The notes: generated by a model from the letters alone, not told the origin. A stretch of DNA of 64,000 nt from Atlanticothrix silvestris CENA357 (GCF_016056295.1 NZ_JAECZB010000094.1:1-64000), one strand, 5' to 3'; counted from the first letter of the stretch, positions 1-8,819 are shown. Translations and numbers: made by a program.

Positions 1-1080
1 GGTCAAGCTACGTAGTCTTTGGTAGCAGTAGTGGTTTTAACGCTAGCCTTAACCTTTCATCTCTTGATGGTAGTAACGGCTTTGTAATTAACGGTATTAA
101 TAGCGGTGACTTCTTAGGCACCTCCGTCAGCAGTGCGGGGGACATCAACGGCGACGGCATCGATGACCTAACTATCGGCGCAGATGGTGCCTCCCCCAAC
201 GGAACACCTATTGCAGGGTCAAGCTACGTGGTGTTTGGTCGCAACAGTGGCTTTAGTGCGGGTCTCAACCTCTCATCTCTCGATGGCAGCAACGGCTTTG
301 TAATTAACGGTATTAATAGCTTTGACTCCTTAGGCAGATCCGTCAGCAGTGCGGGGGATATCAACGGCGACGGCATCGATGACTTGATTATCGGGGCAAG
401 TAATGCCTCCCCCAACAGAGAAAGCGGTGCAGGGTCAAGCTACGTAGTCTTTGGTAGCAGTAGTGGTTTTAACGCCAGCCTTAACCTCTCATCTCTTGAT
501 GGCAGCAACGGCTTTGTAATTAACGGTATTAATAGCTTTGACTCCTCAGGCAGTTCTGTCAGCAGTGCGGGGGACATCAACGGTGACGGTATCGATGACT
601 TGATTATTGGCGCATCAAGTGCCGACCCCAACGGTCAATATCGTGCAGGGTCAAGCTACGTGGTTTTTGGTCGCAGTAGTGGTTTTAACGCCAGCCTTAA
701 CCTCTCATCTCTTGATGGCAGCAACGGCTTTGTAATTAACGGCATTAATAGCGATGACTACTCAGGCGGCTCCGTCAGCAGTGCGGGGGATATCAACGGT
801 GATAGCTTCGATGACTTGATTATCGGGGCAAGTAATGCCTCCCCTAACGGTCAATATCAAGCAGGGTCAAGCTACGTAGTCTTTGGTAGCAGTAGTGGTT
901 TTAACGCTAGCCTTAACCTTTCATCTCTTGATGGCAGCAACGGCTTTGTAATTAACGGCATTAATAACGATGACTCCTCAGGCAGATCCGTCAGCAGTGC
1001 GGGGGATATCAACGGTGATAGCTTCGATGACTTGATTATTGGCGCATCAAGTGCCGACCCCAACGGACAAGGCTATGCAG
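1..1080 (+). repeat. Five tandem 216-bp coding repeats
   Basis: Units begin at 1, 217, 433, 649 and 865 with the same ggtcaagcta start and an exact period of 216 bp (72 codons); a sixth start at 1081 is truncated. The units are nearly identical at DNA level, including synonymous positions, which points to recent amplification or gene conversion. More units probably lie left of the window. Confidence 0.93.
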
Positions 1081-2162
1081 GGTCAAGCTATGTGGTCTTT
1101 GGCTTTGGCTTTACAACTGCGGCTACCACTAACGAAGATACTGCCGTGACAATCTTAGCTAGGAATATTCTACGTAAATATACAGATGTAGAGGGCGAAC
1201 GCTTAACCATCAATGACTTCACCAACCCTACTAACGGCACACTCACATTTAACGACAACGGCACCCAAGACAACCCCAGCGACGACTTCTTCACCTACAC
1301 CCCCAATGCCAACTACAACGGCACTGACAGCTTTAATTTCACTGTCAGTGACGGTAATGGCGGTAGCATTAGTAGTGCTTTTAACCTCAACGTCAAGCCA
1401 GTCAACGATGCGCCTGTGGCAGCCAATGATCGTTTTACTACTAGTTTCAATACTGCGGTAAGTATTCAAGCTAGTACTCTGCTGGCTAATGATACTGACA
1501 TCGATAGTAGTAGCCTCAGCATTACTGGCGTTAGTGGTGCAACCAAGGGTATTGCTGTGCTGAATAATAACGGCACTCAAGACAACTCGGCAGATGATTT
1601 CATCGTGTTTACCCCGACTAATGGGTTTAGTGGCAATGCCAAGTTCAACTACACCATTAGCGATGGTAGCTTAACTAGTACTACTACTGTAGCGATCGCT
1701 GTTGGTGCTAACATCACTGGCACTAACCGCAACGATACTATTTCTGGCACTCCAGGCGATGACAAAATCTGTGGTGGCAATGGCAACGACACCATCTGTG
1801 GCGGGAAGGGTAACGATACTATCTCTGGTGGCAATGGCAAAGATACCATCTATGGCGGTAAGGGTAAGGACATCCTCACAGGTGGCAATGGTAACGATAC
1901 CATCTCTGGTGGTAAAGGTAATGACATGCTCACAGGTGGCAATGGTAAAGATAAATTTGTTTTTGCCTCTAAGGAAGGTACTGATACCATTACCGACTTC
2001 CGCAAGGGTACTGACTTGATTGGATTGTCTGGTGGCTTAACTTTTGGTCAACTGAGTTTTTGTGGTAACAATATTTTAGTGACTTCTACGAGTGAAATCC
2101 TGGCAAAACTTACGGGAATTAATACCACTAATCTAACTGCTTCTGATTTTATTACGGCCTAA
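3..2162 (+). CDS. Giant secreted FG-GAP / cadherin-like / RTX calcium-binding protein, C-terminal part
   Basis: The frame is open at the left edge, so the gene starts outside the window. From about 1 to 1090 it holds five 72-residue FG-GAP (integrin alpha-like) repeats, each with a calcium-loop core GDINGDGIDDLIIGA or a variant. Two cadherin-like/Ig-like tandem domains follow (about 1100-1690; DDFFTYTPNANYNGTDSF-type motifs). Then come six or more RTX nonapeptide repeats of the GGNGNDTI type (about 1730-1950) and a C-terminal tail with FVFASKEGTDTITDF, typical of type I-secreted RTX proteins. The family is usually exported by a type I system without cleaved signal and acts at the cell surface or outside. 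Substrate and role are unknown; adhesion or a surface layer role is inference. Cysteines sit inside the first RTX repeats, which is unusual. Confidence 0.9.
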   Translation, partial: SSYVVFGSSSGFNASLNLSSLDGSNGFVINGINSGDFLGTSVSSAGDINGDGIDDLTIGADGASPNGTPIAGSSYVVFGRNSGFSAGLNLSSLDGSNGFVINGINSFDSLGRSVSSAGDINGDGIDDLIIGASNASPNRESGAGSSYVVFGSSSGFNASLNLSSLDGSNGFVINGINSFDSSGSSVSSAGDINGDGIDDLIIGASSADPNGQYRAGSSYVVFGRSSGFNASLNLSSLDGSNGFVINGINSDDYSGGSVSSAGDINGDSFDDLIIGASNASPNGQYQAGSSYVVFGSSSGFNASLNLSSLDGSNGFVINGINNDDSSGRSVSSAGDINGDSFDDLIIGASSADPNGQGYAGSSYVVFGFGFTTAATTNEDTAVTILARNILRKYTDVEGERLTINDFTNPTNGTLTFNDNGTQDNPSDDFFTYTPNANYNGTDSFNFTVSDGNGGSISSAFNLNVKPVNDAPVAANDRFTTSFNTAVSIQASTLLANDTDIDSSSLSITGVSGATKGIAVLNNNGTQDNSADDFIVFTPTNGFSGNAKFNYTISDGSLTSTTTVAIAVGANITGTNRNDTISGTPGDDKICGGNGNDTICGGKGNDTISGGNGKDTIYGGKGKDILTGGNGNDTISGGKGNDMLTGGNGKDKFVFASKEGTDTITDFRKGTDLIGLSGGLTFGQLSFCGNNILVTSTSEILAKLTGINTTNLTASDFITA

Positions 2163-2175
2163 TCAATTTAATCAG

Positions 2176-2200
2176 AGACGTTGCATGTACTGCAACGCCT
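2176..2200. repeat. Short palindromic hairpin after the RTX gene
   Basis: CGTTGCA, a 5-nt loop and TGCAACG, extended by GAG/CTC with small mismatches, form a hairpin just after the stop codon. It has no T-run on the plus strand, so it looks like one of the interspersed palindromes common in Nostoc rather than a classical terminator; it could still stabilise the 3' end. Confidence 0.5.
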
Positions 2201-2280
2201 CTAAAAAATATCAAACTTTTGATAGTAGCTAAGATTGGCCCTTTTAAAATGACTTATAAAATATCTACTAGACTAACTGC

Positions 2281-2652
2281 TTAGTCTTCTAGGGATTTTG
2301 TTGGTACTTCGATCGCTTTAACATCAATTGTGCCGTCTGGTGTGAAGCGCTGAAAATGACCCTGTTGTACAGAAAGTTGCTCTCCACAGTTAGGACACTG
2401 CAACTGACTATTGTTTAAACCTGTAAATTCATAATTACAGACGGGACATTGATCAGTAACCAAGTTGCGTTGCAGCCACCAACGAAATCCAAAAAAAGCT
2501 ACAACAGGTGCTAACAATAGCAATCCGAAAAGAATCAATAACGAGTTTACTAACCAGCCCAAGCCTAATGATGCCAGCAACCAAGCTACTGCTAACAAAG
2601 TCAGCCAAGGGCGAAGATTCACAAGACTTAATTGTAAAGATTTAAGGCCCAT
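2281..2652 (-). CDS. Small membrane protein with C-terminal zinc ribbon
   Basis: This 123-residue protein has two hydrophobic segments near the N-terminus (about residues 15-33 and 36-56), then a basic linker and a four-cysteine ribbon (CPVC about 20 residues before CPNC). That pattern resembles small zinc-ribbon proteins anchored in the membrane. No enzymatic motif is visible. The C-terminal tail of about 35 residues is hydrophilic. It is transcribed toward the RTX gene and stands alone. Function unknown; a membrane-tethered metal-binding or assembly factor is a guess. The ORF is convincing from its composition and the intact ribbon. Confidence 0.75.
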   Translation of the reverse strand: MGLKSLQLSLVNLRPWLTLLAVAWLLASLGLGWLVNSLLILFGLLLLAPVVAFFGFRWWLQRNLVTDQCPVCNYEFTGLNNSQLQCPNCGEQLSVQQGHFQRFTPDGTIDVKAIEVPTKSLED

Positions 2653-2745
2653 TTTTTAAATGTCATGCTGCTCTTTCTAGGATAGCGAGTTTAGCCAAGA
2701 GTCAAAAGTTAATGGTCAAAAACTTAGGACTATCAAGTTAATGAT

Positions 2746-3909
2746 TCATGACGATAGCAGTTCCTGCAATCGCTTTTGGAAGGCATCTTTACCAAAAAGA
2801 GCGATCGCTTGCTCTCTTAGCCATTGTCCATCACAACGTTGATCATCTCCTTTGAGGATTTCTATACAAGCTGCTGCTACCGCCTCTGGGTTGCGATGGG
2901 GTACTCGCCATCCCAGCTTACCATCCTGCAAGGGGTCGGCTGACCCATCGTCGTCACCAGATAGCACAGGCAACCCACAAGCCATAGCCTCTAGATAAAC
3001 AATGCCAAAGCCTTCTTGAGAAGGCATAATATAGGCATCAGCAAGGCGGTAGTGTGCTATTAATGCTTCTGTAGGTACAAAACCCGCAAATACCACGCGA
3101 TCGCTCACACCTAAATCTTTTGCTAACTGAGCTAATCTTGGTTGGTCATCACCACGGCCAATTACCAAATATTTCACTTCTGGGAAAATCTGAGCGATTT
3201 GTGGTATAGCGCGAATCGTAACATCTACACCTTTGTAAATATCTCCTGACCATAACCGTGCTACAGTCATTAGAACTTTATTCCCTGTTAAGCCATATTT
3301 CTCAACTAATTCTGACTGCTTAGAACCAGGAGTAAATTGCTCACCATCAATCGTACAAGGAAGCATTTTGATTTTATTGGGATCTAAACCGTTAGTAGCA
3401 CAGGCGCGATCGCGGCTATAGCGACTAATTGTCCAAATTCCTGCTGCTGAGGCAAGGGCGCGGCGTTCCTGATTTTTAAGTGGTTCCCAAACTTCCTTAC
3501 CATAAGTTAGTACTGTGTAGGGAATACCCAACGGTTGGCAAAGATTTTGGATCAGTACTGCTAAGTTAATATGACCACAAAAAACATGTTGGGGGCGTTT
3601 GTGCAACAGATACTTCAGCAGAGTTACCCCCATTTTCATTCTTCCTATCTGGGGGGACTGATTTTGAAAGTAATGAAATTTTAAATTATCGGACTCAAAA
3701 GGATTTGAGCATTTAAAAGTATCTCGTAGCAAAAAGACATCTGCCTGAGAGCCTGTATTCAATCCCAAATAACTACGAAAAATATCTTTTACATAGGATT
3801 GAATCCCACCTTCGTGTGTAAAAATCTCTAGGAAAACGAAGACATGGTTAGCTTGTTTGCAAGGATTTTTACTTGGATCTAGTTTTTTTCCCACTGTATC
3901 AATTAGCAT
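2746..3909 (-). CDS. Glycosyltransferase family 4 (GT-B fold)
   Basis: The 387-residue protein has the two Rossmann halves of GT-B enzymes. The C-terminal half carries the family 4 donor-site motif with EGFGIVYLEAMACGLPV near residues 299-315 (E-x7-E), and LMTVARLW at the start of the nucleotide-binding domain. It would transfer a sugar from a nucleotide donor to a polysaccharide, lipid or glycan acceptor on the cytoplasmic side of the membrane. Donor and acceptor cannot be read from sequence. Directly upstream on the same strand lies the C-terminal relic of a sugar-nucleotide dehydratase/epimerase, which suggests this was once part of an exopolysaccharide or O-antigen-type cluster. Confidence 0.88.
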   Translation of the reverse strand: MLIDTVGKKLDPSKNPCKQANHVFVFLEIFTHEGGIQSYVKDIFRSYLGLNTGSQADVFLLRDTFKCSNPFESDNLKFHYFQNQSPQIGRMKMGVTLLKYLLHKRPQHVFCGHINLAVLIQNLCQPLGIPYTVLTYGKEVWEPLKNQERRALASAAGIWTISRYSRDRACATNGLDPNKIKMLPCTIDGEQFTPGSKQSELVEKYGLTGNKVLMTVARLWSGDIYKGVDVTIRAIPQIAQIFPEVKYLVIGRGDDQPRLAQLAKDLGVSDRVVFAGFVPTEALIAHYRLADAYIMPSQEGFGIVYLEAMACGLPVLSGDDDGSADPLQDGKLGWRVPHRNPEAVAAACIEILKGDDQRCDGQWLREQAIALFGKDAFQKRLQELLSS

Positions 3910-3917
3910 TTATCTTT

Positions 3918-4070
3918 TTATCTTCCTACAGAGGATTTAGCAGCGGGTGTGGTTGTACGATTTTGCAATCGCTCCATATATGTCTGTATCATTTTCTTTA
4001 AAATTTCCTTAAAACTGACTTGGGGTTCCCAGCCTAGCTTTTTTTAACTTCCAGCACTACTTGTCAAATC
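3918..4070 (-). pseudogene. C-terminal relic of an NAD-dependent sugar-nucleotide dehydratase/epimerase
   Basis: On the minus strand, codons from 4043 down to a TAA at 3918-3920 encode KKLGWEPQVSFKEILKKM and about 20 further residues. The KLGWEP-x-VSF-x-E motif is typical of the C-terminus of GDP-mannose 4,6-dehydratase and related short-chain epimerases. Upstream the frame is closed by TAA at 4044-4046 and no N-terminal domain with its GxxGxxG is present. The poly-T run at 4039-4045 is a possible frameshift point. Only the tail of the gene survives. Confidence 0.65.
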
Positions 4071-4280
4071 CTAGCAAAGGAGTAACTGCAACTCGTATGC
4101 TGACTTTACTAAATTGAGTATTTTTTTTATACCAAAATTTTTATATTCTTCTGACAAAGTTACAAGGCGCTACGCGAACGCTATAACAACTTCTCTTTGC
4201 AGATTGTTGTATGAAGTCCACGTAGCTGGACTTTGCTTGTGTAGTAGCAAATTATATTCGCCTAATTGTCTCTAAAATTC
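4071..4280. other. Non-coding gap with Nostoc-type interspersed repeat
   Basis: No credible gene is present. Around 4165-4245 there are short repeat words common in Nostoc intergenic DNA, including an agtccacgtagctggact hairpin near 4216-4233. No promoter could be assigned. Confidence 0.5.
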
Positions 4281-4727
4281 TCACTTCATTTGATCTTCAT
4301 GGGCATATTTGACGATCAAAAGACAATTTCTACCATCTGTACTGCGTTCATAAACAACACGGTCAGCCAAACGCCGCAACAAAAACCATCCGTAGCCTCC
4401 TACTTGCAGAGTACCTGGTTCTGGCTCTGCGATCGCATCGGGGTCAAAAGGTTTTCCATGATCCCAAATTCTCATTTCTAATTTGTTAATCCACAGACTA
4501 ACTTGAATTTCTATGGTTGTTTCGGGTGGTAAAGCACGATGAGCATGACGAACCGCGTTAGTAAAGCCCTCTGCTAATGCTAAATTGAGGCGATAAAGTT
4601 GGCCTTCTGACCAACCCAGTTGAGACACATGTTGCAGACAAAATTGATCAAACCATTGTTGCACTTTGTTTAAGAGCTTCAGGTCGCTCTTCACTGTCAG
4701 ATGGTCTCGCTTCACCATGCTAAGCAT
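4281..4727 (-). CDS. Anti-sigma factor / RsbW-like serine kinase (HATPase_c)
   Basis: The protein has the GHKL ATPase fold of the RsbW/SpoIIAB family. Visible are the N-box with LALAEGFTNAVRHAHR, the G1 box WDHGKPFDP and the G2 region GGYGWFLLRRLAD. Such proteins bind or phosphorylate anti-sigma antagonists in partner-switching systems. An upstream in-frame ATG at 4817 would add 30 residues without family similarity; I prefer 4727, giving about 148 residues, the usual length. No sigma factor or antagonist is next to it, so its partners are elsewhere. It is followed by a non-coding gap and the relic of a sugar-nucleotide gene. Confidence 0.85.
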   Translation of the reverse strand: MLSMVKRDHLTVKSDLKLLNKVQQWFDQFCLQHVSQLGWSEGQLYRLNLALAEGFTNAVRHAHRALPPETTIEIQVSLWINKLEMRIWDHGKPFDPDAIAEPEPGTLQVGGYGWFLLRRLADRVVYERSTDGRNCLLIVKYAHEDQMK

Positions 4728-4853
4728 TGACCGTGACTTGAATATAAAATAAGTAAAAATGCTGGGATCTTCCGTCTTTATAACGGTTTGAGATTTTGGA
4801 ATCGCTTTTGCATCCAAAATTCAAAACTAAAGCATTAGGCTGGATTACTAAAA

Positions 4854-4957
4854 TTGACGCCTGTGGATTTTTTCAAGAGTGCATCTACGAGGCTAAGAAG
4901 CGACGACTGCCGCAGTTGTTCACTTCGTGACGTACTCTTGAAACTTACAGGCGTCAA
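4854..4957. repeat. Inverted-repeat element between the anti-sigma gene and petD
   Basis: An 11-bp perfect inverted repeat TTGACGCCTGT (4854-4864) / ACAGGCGTCAA (4947-4957) encloses a second pair, TTTCAAGAGT (4871-4880) / ACTCTTGAAA (4934-4943). The interior contains short words common to Nostoc intergenic repeats. It could be a miniature element or a structured transcript region after petD. No clear target-site duplication is seen. Confidence 0.7.
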
Positions 4958-4977
4958 AACTTTTTGTGGTGACTAAT

Positions 4978-5457
4978 TTAGAACAATCCCAAGGTCAAAG
5001 ATTTATCCAATGGGAGAGCAGCACCAATACCCAACCACAGAGTAACGAGAGTACCAAAAAGGAACACTGTAGTCGCTACTGGACGACGGAAAGGATTTTG
5101 GAACTTGTTGACGTTCTCAATGAAGGGAACGAGGATCAATCCCAAAGGCACGGATGCCATTGCTAACACTCCTAAAAGTTTGTTAGGAAGCGATCGCAAA
5201 ATCTGGAAGACTGGATACAAGTACCACTCTGGCAAAATTTCCAATGGTGTAGCGAAAGGATTTGCTGGCTCACCTGTCATAGCGGGATCTAGCACAGCTA
5301 GAGCCACAATACAAGCAAACGAACCCATGATTACAATTGGGAACACGTACAGCAAATCATTAGGCCAGGCGGGTTCACCATAGTAGTTGTGACCCATGCC
5401 TTGGGCTAGTTTGGCTCTTAATTTAGGATCACTCAGATCGGGTTTTTTCTGTGTTGC
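4978..5457 (-). CDS. petD: Cytochrome b6f complex subunit IV
   Basis: The 160-residue product beginning [20 protein letters not shown] is a full-length PetD. It has three membrane segments and the [21 protein letters not shown] region that contributes to the plastoquinol oxidation site (the PEWY motif). With PetB it forms the membrane core that moves electrons from plastoquinol to plastocyanin or cytochrome c6 in the thylakoid. An upstream in-frame start at 5490 would add 11 residues unlike the family, so 5457 is chosen. It lies 82 bases after petB in the same direction, forming the usual petBD operon. Confidence 0.98.
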   Translation of the reverse strand, partial: ATQKKPDLSDPKLRAKLAQGMGHNYYGEPAWPNDLLYVFPIVIMGSFACIVALAVLDPAMTGEPANPFATPLEILPEWYLYPVFQILRSLPNKLLGVLAMASVPLGLILVPFIENVNKFQNPFRRPVATTVFLFGTLVTLWLGIGAALPLDKSLTLGLF

Positions 5458-5539
5458 CATTTTTAAACGCGCTCTCCTGCTTAAATTCAATTAAAGCATT
5501 TGTGAAAGCCATCAGCTATAAGCTATTGGCTCATTTAGA

Positions 5540-6187
5540 TTACAAGGGGCCGGAAATACCTTGCTTGCGGATCATCAAGAAGTGGAACAGCATGAAGACC
5601 GCAATTAACCAAGGTAGTACAAATGTGTGGGCGCTGTAGTAGCGAGTCAGTGTTGCTTGACCAACACTAGAACCACCGCGCAAGAGGTCTGAAATTAAAA
5701 CGCCAACTACGGGAATTGCTTCTGGTACGCCGCTGACAATTTTCACAGCCCAGTAGCCAACTTGATCCCAAGGTAATGAATAGCCTGTTACACCAAAAGA
5801 AACGGTGATCACAGCCAGGATAACACCACTTACCCAAGTCAATTCACGGGGCTTTTTGAAACCACCTGTGAGGTACACCCGGAAGACGTGCAAAATCATC
5901 ATTAATACCATCATGCTGGCAGACCAGCGGTGGATGGAACGAATTAACCAGCCGAAGTTTACATCATTCATGATGTACTGCACAGAGGAGTAAGCTTCAG
6001 CAACCGTTGGTCTGTAGTAGAACGTCATTGCAAATCCAGTAGCAAACTGGATCAGAAAGCAAACCAGGGTAATCCCACCCAGACAGTAGAAGATATTGAC
6101 ATGGGGAGGTACATACTTGCTAGTAACATCTTCAGCAAGCGCTTGAATTTCCAAGCGTTCCTCAAACCAGTCGTAAACGTTGGCCAT
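5540..6187 (-). CDS. petB: Cytochrome b6
   Basis: The 215-residue product is a complete PetB with four membrane helices. Residues seen include FYCLGG (the cysteine that binds haem cn covalently) and the histidine pairs in [19 protein letters not shown] and in the fourth helix [10 protein letters not shown], which ligate the two b haems. The [20 protein letters not shown] loop matches the quinone site region. It works with PetD, cytochrome f and the Rieske protein in photosynthetic and respiratory electron transport. It is first in the petB-petD operon and divergent from ctpA. Confidence 0.98.
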   Translation of the reverse strand: MANVYDWFEERLEIQALAEDVTSKYVPPHVNIFYCLGGITLVCFLIQFATGFAMTFYYRPTVAEAYSSVQYIMNDVNFGWLIRSIHRWSASMMVLMMILHVFRVYLTGGFKKPRELTWVSGVILAVITVSFGVTGYSLPWDQVGYWAVKIVSGVPEAIPVVGVLISDLLRGGSSVGQATLTRYYSAHTFVLPWLIAVFMLFHFLMIRKQGISGPL

Positions 6188-6554
6188 ACAATCTCAAGTT
6201 CCTAAAAATCGGTTGCGGTTGACAATCTCCCAAATTAGCAATTTTGGGATTTTCACAAAGAGGAGTTGGTTTGTTTGCTTTTGAGCTTTCAGAGTGGTAA
6301 GAATTTTAAGAAACTTAACACTCTGCAAATATGAAATATATTGCGTTCTCTTCGCAACCCAACACACAAAATGGTGGACACAAAGTAGATCTTATCGTTT
6401 GTTGAGTGCTATGCATGAGCATCAATTGCTTTAACAAGTTGATGAGAACAATGCACCACTTCTATAAAAAAAGTAACATAATCGAGAGATAGATTTCATC
6501 AACAACAAGGTAATTGGGCAGTTCTAGGCAGTTTGGGTTGAGGTGGAATTAAAC
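6188..6554. other. Divergent petB/ctpA promoter region
   Basis: This 367-base gap separates petB (minus) and ctpA (plus) and must hold both promoters. It is AT-rich. I could not assign -35/-10 boxes with confidence. A GAGGTGG ribosome-binding site lies at 6540-6546, just ahead of the ctpA ATG. Confidence 0.5.
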
Positions 6555-7802
6555 ATGGGGTTCATGCAGAAACAGGTTTTTAGGTTGGGATTTTCAGTAC
6601 TAATGGCTTTTTGTTTAGCGCTGGGTTTACTCATTCAACCAGCAACAGCATTGACGGACGAACAGAAGTTAGTTTCAGAAGTTTGGCGAATTGTCAATCG
6701 CTCTTATCTGGATGAGACGTTTAATCATCAAAATTGGGCAGCAGTGCGGCAAAAAGCTCTTGAAAAGCCGCTTAATGATCAAAAAGCTACTTATGCGGCG
6801 ATTCAGAAAATGCTCCAGAGTCTTGATGATCCTTTTACGCGTTTTTTAGACCCAGAGCAGTACCGCAGTTTGCAGGTGAATACTTCTGGAGAATTAACTG
6901 GGGTAGGTTTGCAAATAGCCCTCGATCCTCAAACAGGAACATTACAAGTGGTAACTCCCATAGAGGGTTCCCCAGCAGATCAAGCAGGAATCAGACCGCG
7001 CGATCGCATTCTCAAAATTGAAGGCATTTCCACAGAAAATCTGACCCTCGACGAAGCAGCGGCTAGGATGCGCGGGTCTATTGGTAGTTTAGTCACACTT
7101 TTGATTGAACGAGAGGGAGAAGGAGAGATTGAAGTTAGAGTCATGCGCGATCGCATTGCTTTAAACCCTGTCGTGGCCGATTTGCGACTCTCTCCAGAGG
7201 GTACGCCCATTGGCTATCTTCGCCTGAGCCAATTTAATGCCAATGCCTCAATGGAATTGGCACACGCCATTTCTAGTCTAGAGAAAAAAGGCGCTGCTGC
7301 CTATATTCTAGATTTACGAAATAATCCTGGTGGACTCTTGCAATCAGGAATTGAAATTGCCCGCCTGTGGTTAAATTCTGGCACCGTAGTTTACACCGTA
7401 AATCGCCAAGGTATTCAGGGTAGTTTTGAATCATTTGGGCCAGCTTTGACAGACGATCCTCTAGTAATTTTGGTTAATCAAGGAACTGCTAGTGCCAGTG
7501 AAATTCTTGCCGGCGCACTACAAGATAACGGTCGTGCCCAGTTAATAGGTGAAACTACCTTTGGTAAAGGCTTAATTCAGTCGTTATTTGAATTGTCAGA
7601 TGGTTCTGGATTGGCAGTTACAATTGCTAAGTATGAAACTCCTCAACACCGAGATATTAACAAATTAGGTATTAAGCCAGATACAGTGATTACTCAAGAG
7701 CCAATCAAGCGCGAACAGATTGCTACAGAAGCAGATTTACAATATAAAGCAGCATTGGAGCTATTGAATAAAAATTCGGTAGTATCGGGAGTAGGGAAGT
7801 AG
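6555..7802 (+). CDS. ctpA: Carboxyl-terminal processing protease (S41)
   Basis: This S41 peptidase cleaves C-terminal extensions; in cyanobacteria CtpA matures the photosystem II D1 precursor in the thylakoid lumen. Visible are a hydrophobic export signal (about residues 8-32, ending QPATA), a PDZ domain (about 110-190) and the catalytic pair: Ser in GTASASE (about residue 313) and Lys in TTFGKG (about 338), 25 residues apart as in the family. A GTG at 6543 in the same frame is an alternative start, but it sits inside the GAGGTGG ribosome-binding site, so ATG 6555 is preferred. ctpA beside petBD is a known cyanobacterial arrangement. Confidence 0.94.
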   Translation: MGFMQKQVFRLGFSVLMAFCLALGLLIQPATALTDEQKLVSEVWRIVNRSYLDETFNHQNWAAVRQKALEKPLNDQKATYAAIQKMLQSLDDPFTRFLDPEQYRSLQVNTSGELTGVGLQIALDPQTGTLQVVTPIEGSPADQAGIRPRDRILKIEGISTENLTLDEAAARMRGSIGSLVTLLIEREGEGEIEVRVMRDRIALNPVVADLRLSPEGTPIGYLRLSQFNANASMELAHAISSLEKKGAAAYILDLRNNPGGLLQSGIEIARLWLNSGTVVYTVNRQGIQGSFESFGPALTDDPLVILVNQGTASASEILAGALQDNGRAQLIGETTFGKGLIQSLFELSDGSGLAVTIAKYETPQHRDINKLGIKPDTVITQEPIKREQIATEADLQYKAALELLNKNSVVSGVGK

Positions 7803-7811
7803 AGGAGGCAG

Positions 7812-7852
7812 AGGAGCAGGGGAGCAGGGGAGCAGGGGAGCAGGGGAGCAAG
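7812..7852. repeat. Short tandem repeat gcagggga
   Basis: The octamer gcagggga is repeated about four times in tandem, followed by purine-rich sequence and then aaaggttaaaggttaaaggg. This is a short tandemly repeated repetitive (STRR) sequence of the kind frequent in Nostoc intergenic DNA, located between the convergent ctpA and MBL-fold genes. Confidence 0.85.
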
Positions 7853-7939
7853 AAGAGGGGGAAAGGTTAAAGGTTAAAGGGTAAAGGATGAAGAAACAAA
7901 CCCTTTAACCCTGCCCCTTTCCCCCTTACCCCATGCCCT

Positions 7940-8632
7940 CTAAATAATGGGTTGTGCCTGAAGCAAGGCTTGTAAATCTAAGTTAGTGAGGCGCTGATAA
8001 GCGTTGTCTATTAAACGTTTACCTCTGAGAAAACCCGTGTTAGCTCCAGGACAAATATATTGGAGAGTATCTGGCGAATAAATTTCTAGTAAAAACTGGA
8101 GGCTCTTAATTTGTCGTGGCCAGTGAAAAGTTTTTGCTGTGCGTAACGGTACTGGTTCGCCCTGCTGGTTAGGAACTAAATGACGGCCAGAAAACAGCAC
8201 ACCTCCAAAGTCACTGTAATACAGACAAGATGAACCGGGAGAATGACCAGGTGTCCAAATAATTTGTGTTGTTGCAGTAAAATTAAGTTCTTGACCAAAA
8301 GTAGTTACGGTTAATCCTGGCAGTAAATACGCTTCTTGCTCTTGAATTAGAACTTCGCAACCCAAGATTTGTTGAATTTCTGCTGTTTTACCAATAGCAC
8401 CTCGATGAGTGAGAAATAACCAACGCACGCCCCCATGCGATCGCAAAAAATCTTGATTTGTTTGGTCTAGGGTAGGGCAATCGATGAGAATATTGCCTTC
8501 ATTTCTTACAATGAAGTAAGATGTTCCTCCTAACGTGTCTCGATTTGGTGGAAAGGCAAAGATACTTTCTAATACAGCCCGTGGTGGTTTAACTGTATGG
8601 TTCGGCGGTTGAGGTAAGGGGCACATGGGCAA
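7940..8632 (-). CDS. MBL-fold protein with degenerate metal ligands
   Basis: The 230-residue protein follows the metallo-beta-lactamase fold: NRDTLGGTSYFIV early strand, the ILIDCP motif, FLTHRGAIGK where the HxHxDH motif is expected, TPGHSPGSSCLYY, and LFSGRHLVP where GD is expected. Only the first His of the HxHxDH motif and the His of TPGHSPG are kept; the other metal-binding residues are replaced. It may therefore be inactive as a hydrolase or bind metal differently. The substrate cannot be inferred. It is convergent with ctpA and divergent from the site-2 protease gene. Confidence 0.8.
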   Translation of the reverse strand: MPMCPLPQPPNHTVKPPRAVLESIFAFPPNRDTLGGTSYFIVRNEGNILIDCPTLDQTNQDFLRSHGGVRWLFLTHRGAIGKTAEIQQILGCEVLIQEQEAYLLPGLTVTTFGQELNFTATTQIIWTPGHSPGSSCLYYSDFGGVLFSGRHLVPNQQGEPVPLRTAKTFHWPRQIKSLQFLLEIYSPDTLQYICPGANTGFLRGKRLIDNAYQRLTNLDLQALLQAQPII

Positions 8633-8819
8633 AAAACCGAAACTGAGGAGTTGTAAAAAATCTAGTTATAGAGTTGAACTTCTTAAGAATTTACACTTGA
8701 GACTGAACAACTACTATTAACTGTTGCAGCAAAAATTGGGGTTAAAATTCTGCTTGGTAGTGATAGATGTGGTGCTGACACTACTGGTAGGACGTTTTTT
8801 CAAAATTACTGAAGATCAC

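Noticed and set aside
8-1063. Four 63-residue minus-strand ORFs spaced 216 bp or a multiple
   Set aside because: They are the complement of the FG-GAP coding repeats and repeat with them; the plus-strand frame has clear family similarity.
1-1080. Possible CRISPR-like array
   Set aside because: The repeat unit is 216 bp, in frame, continuous and translated; no spacers between short repeats.
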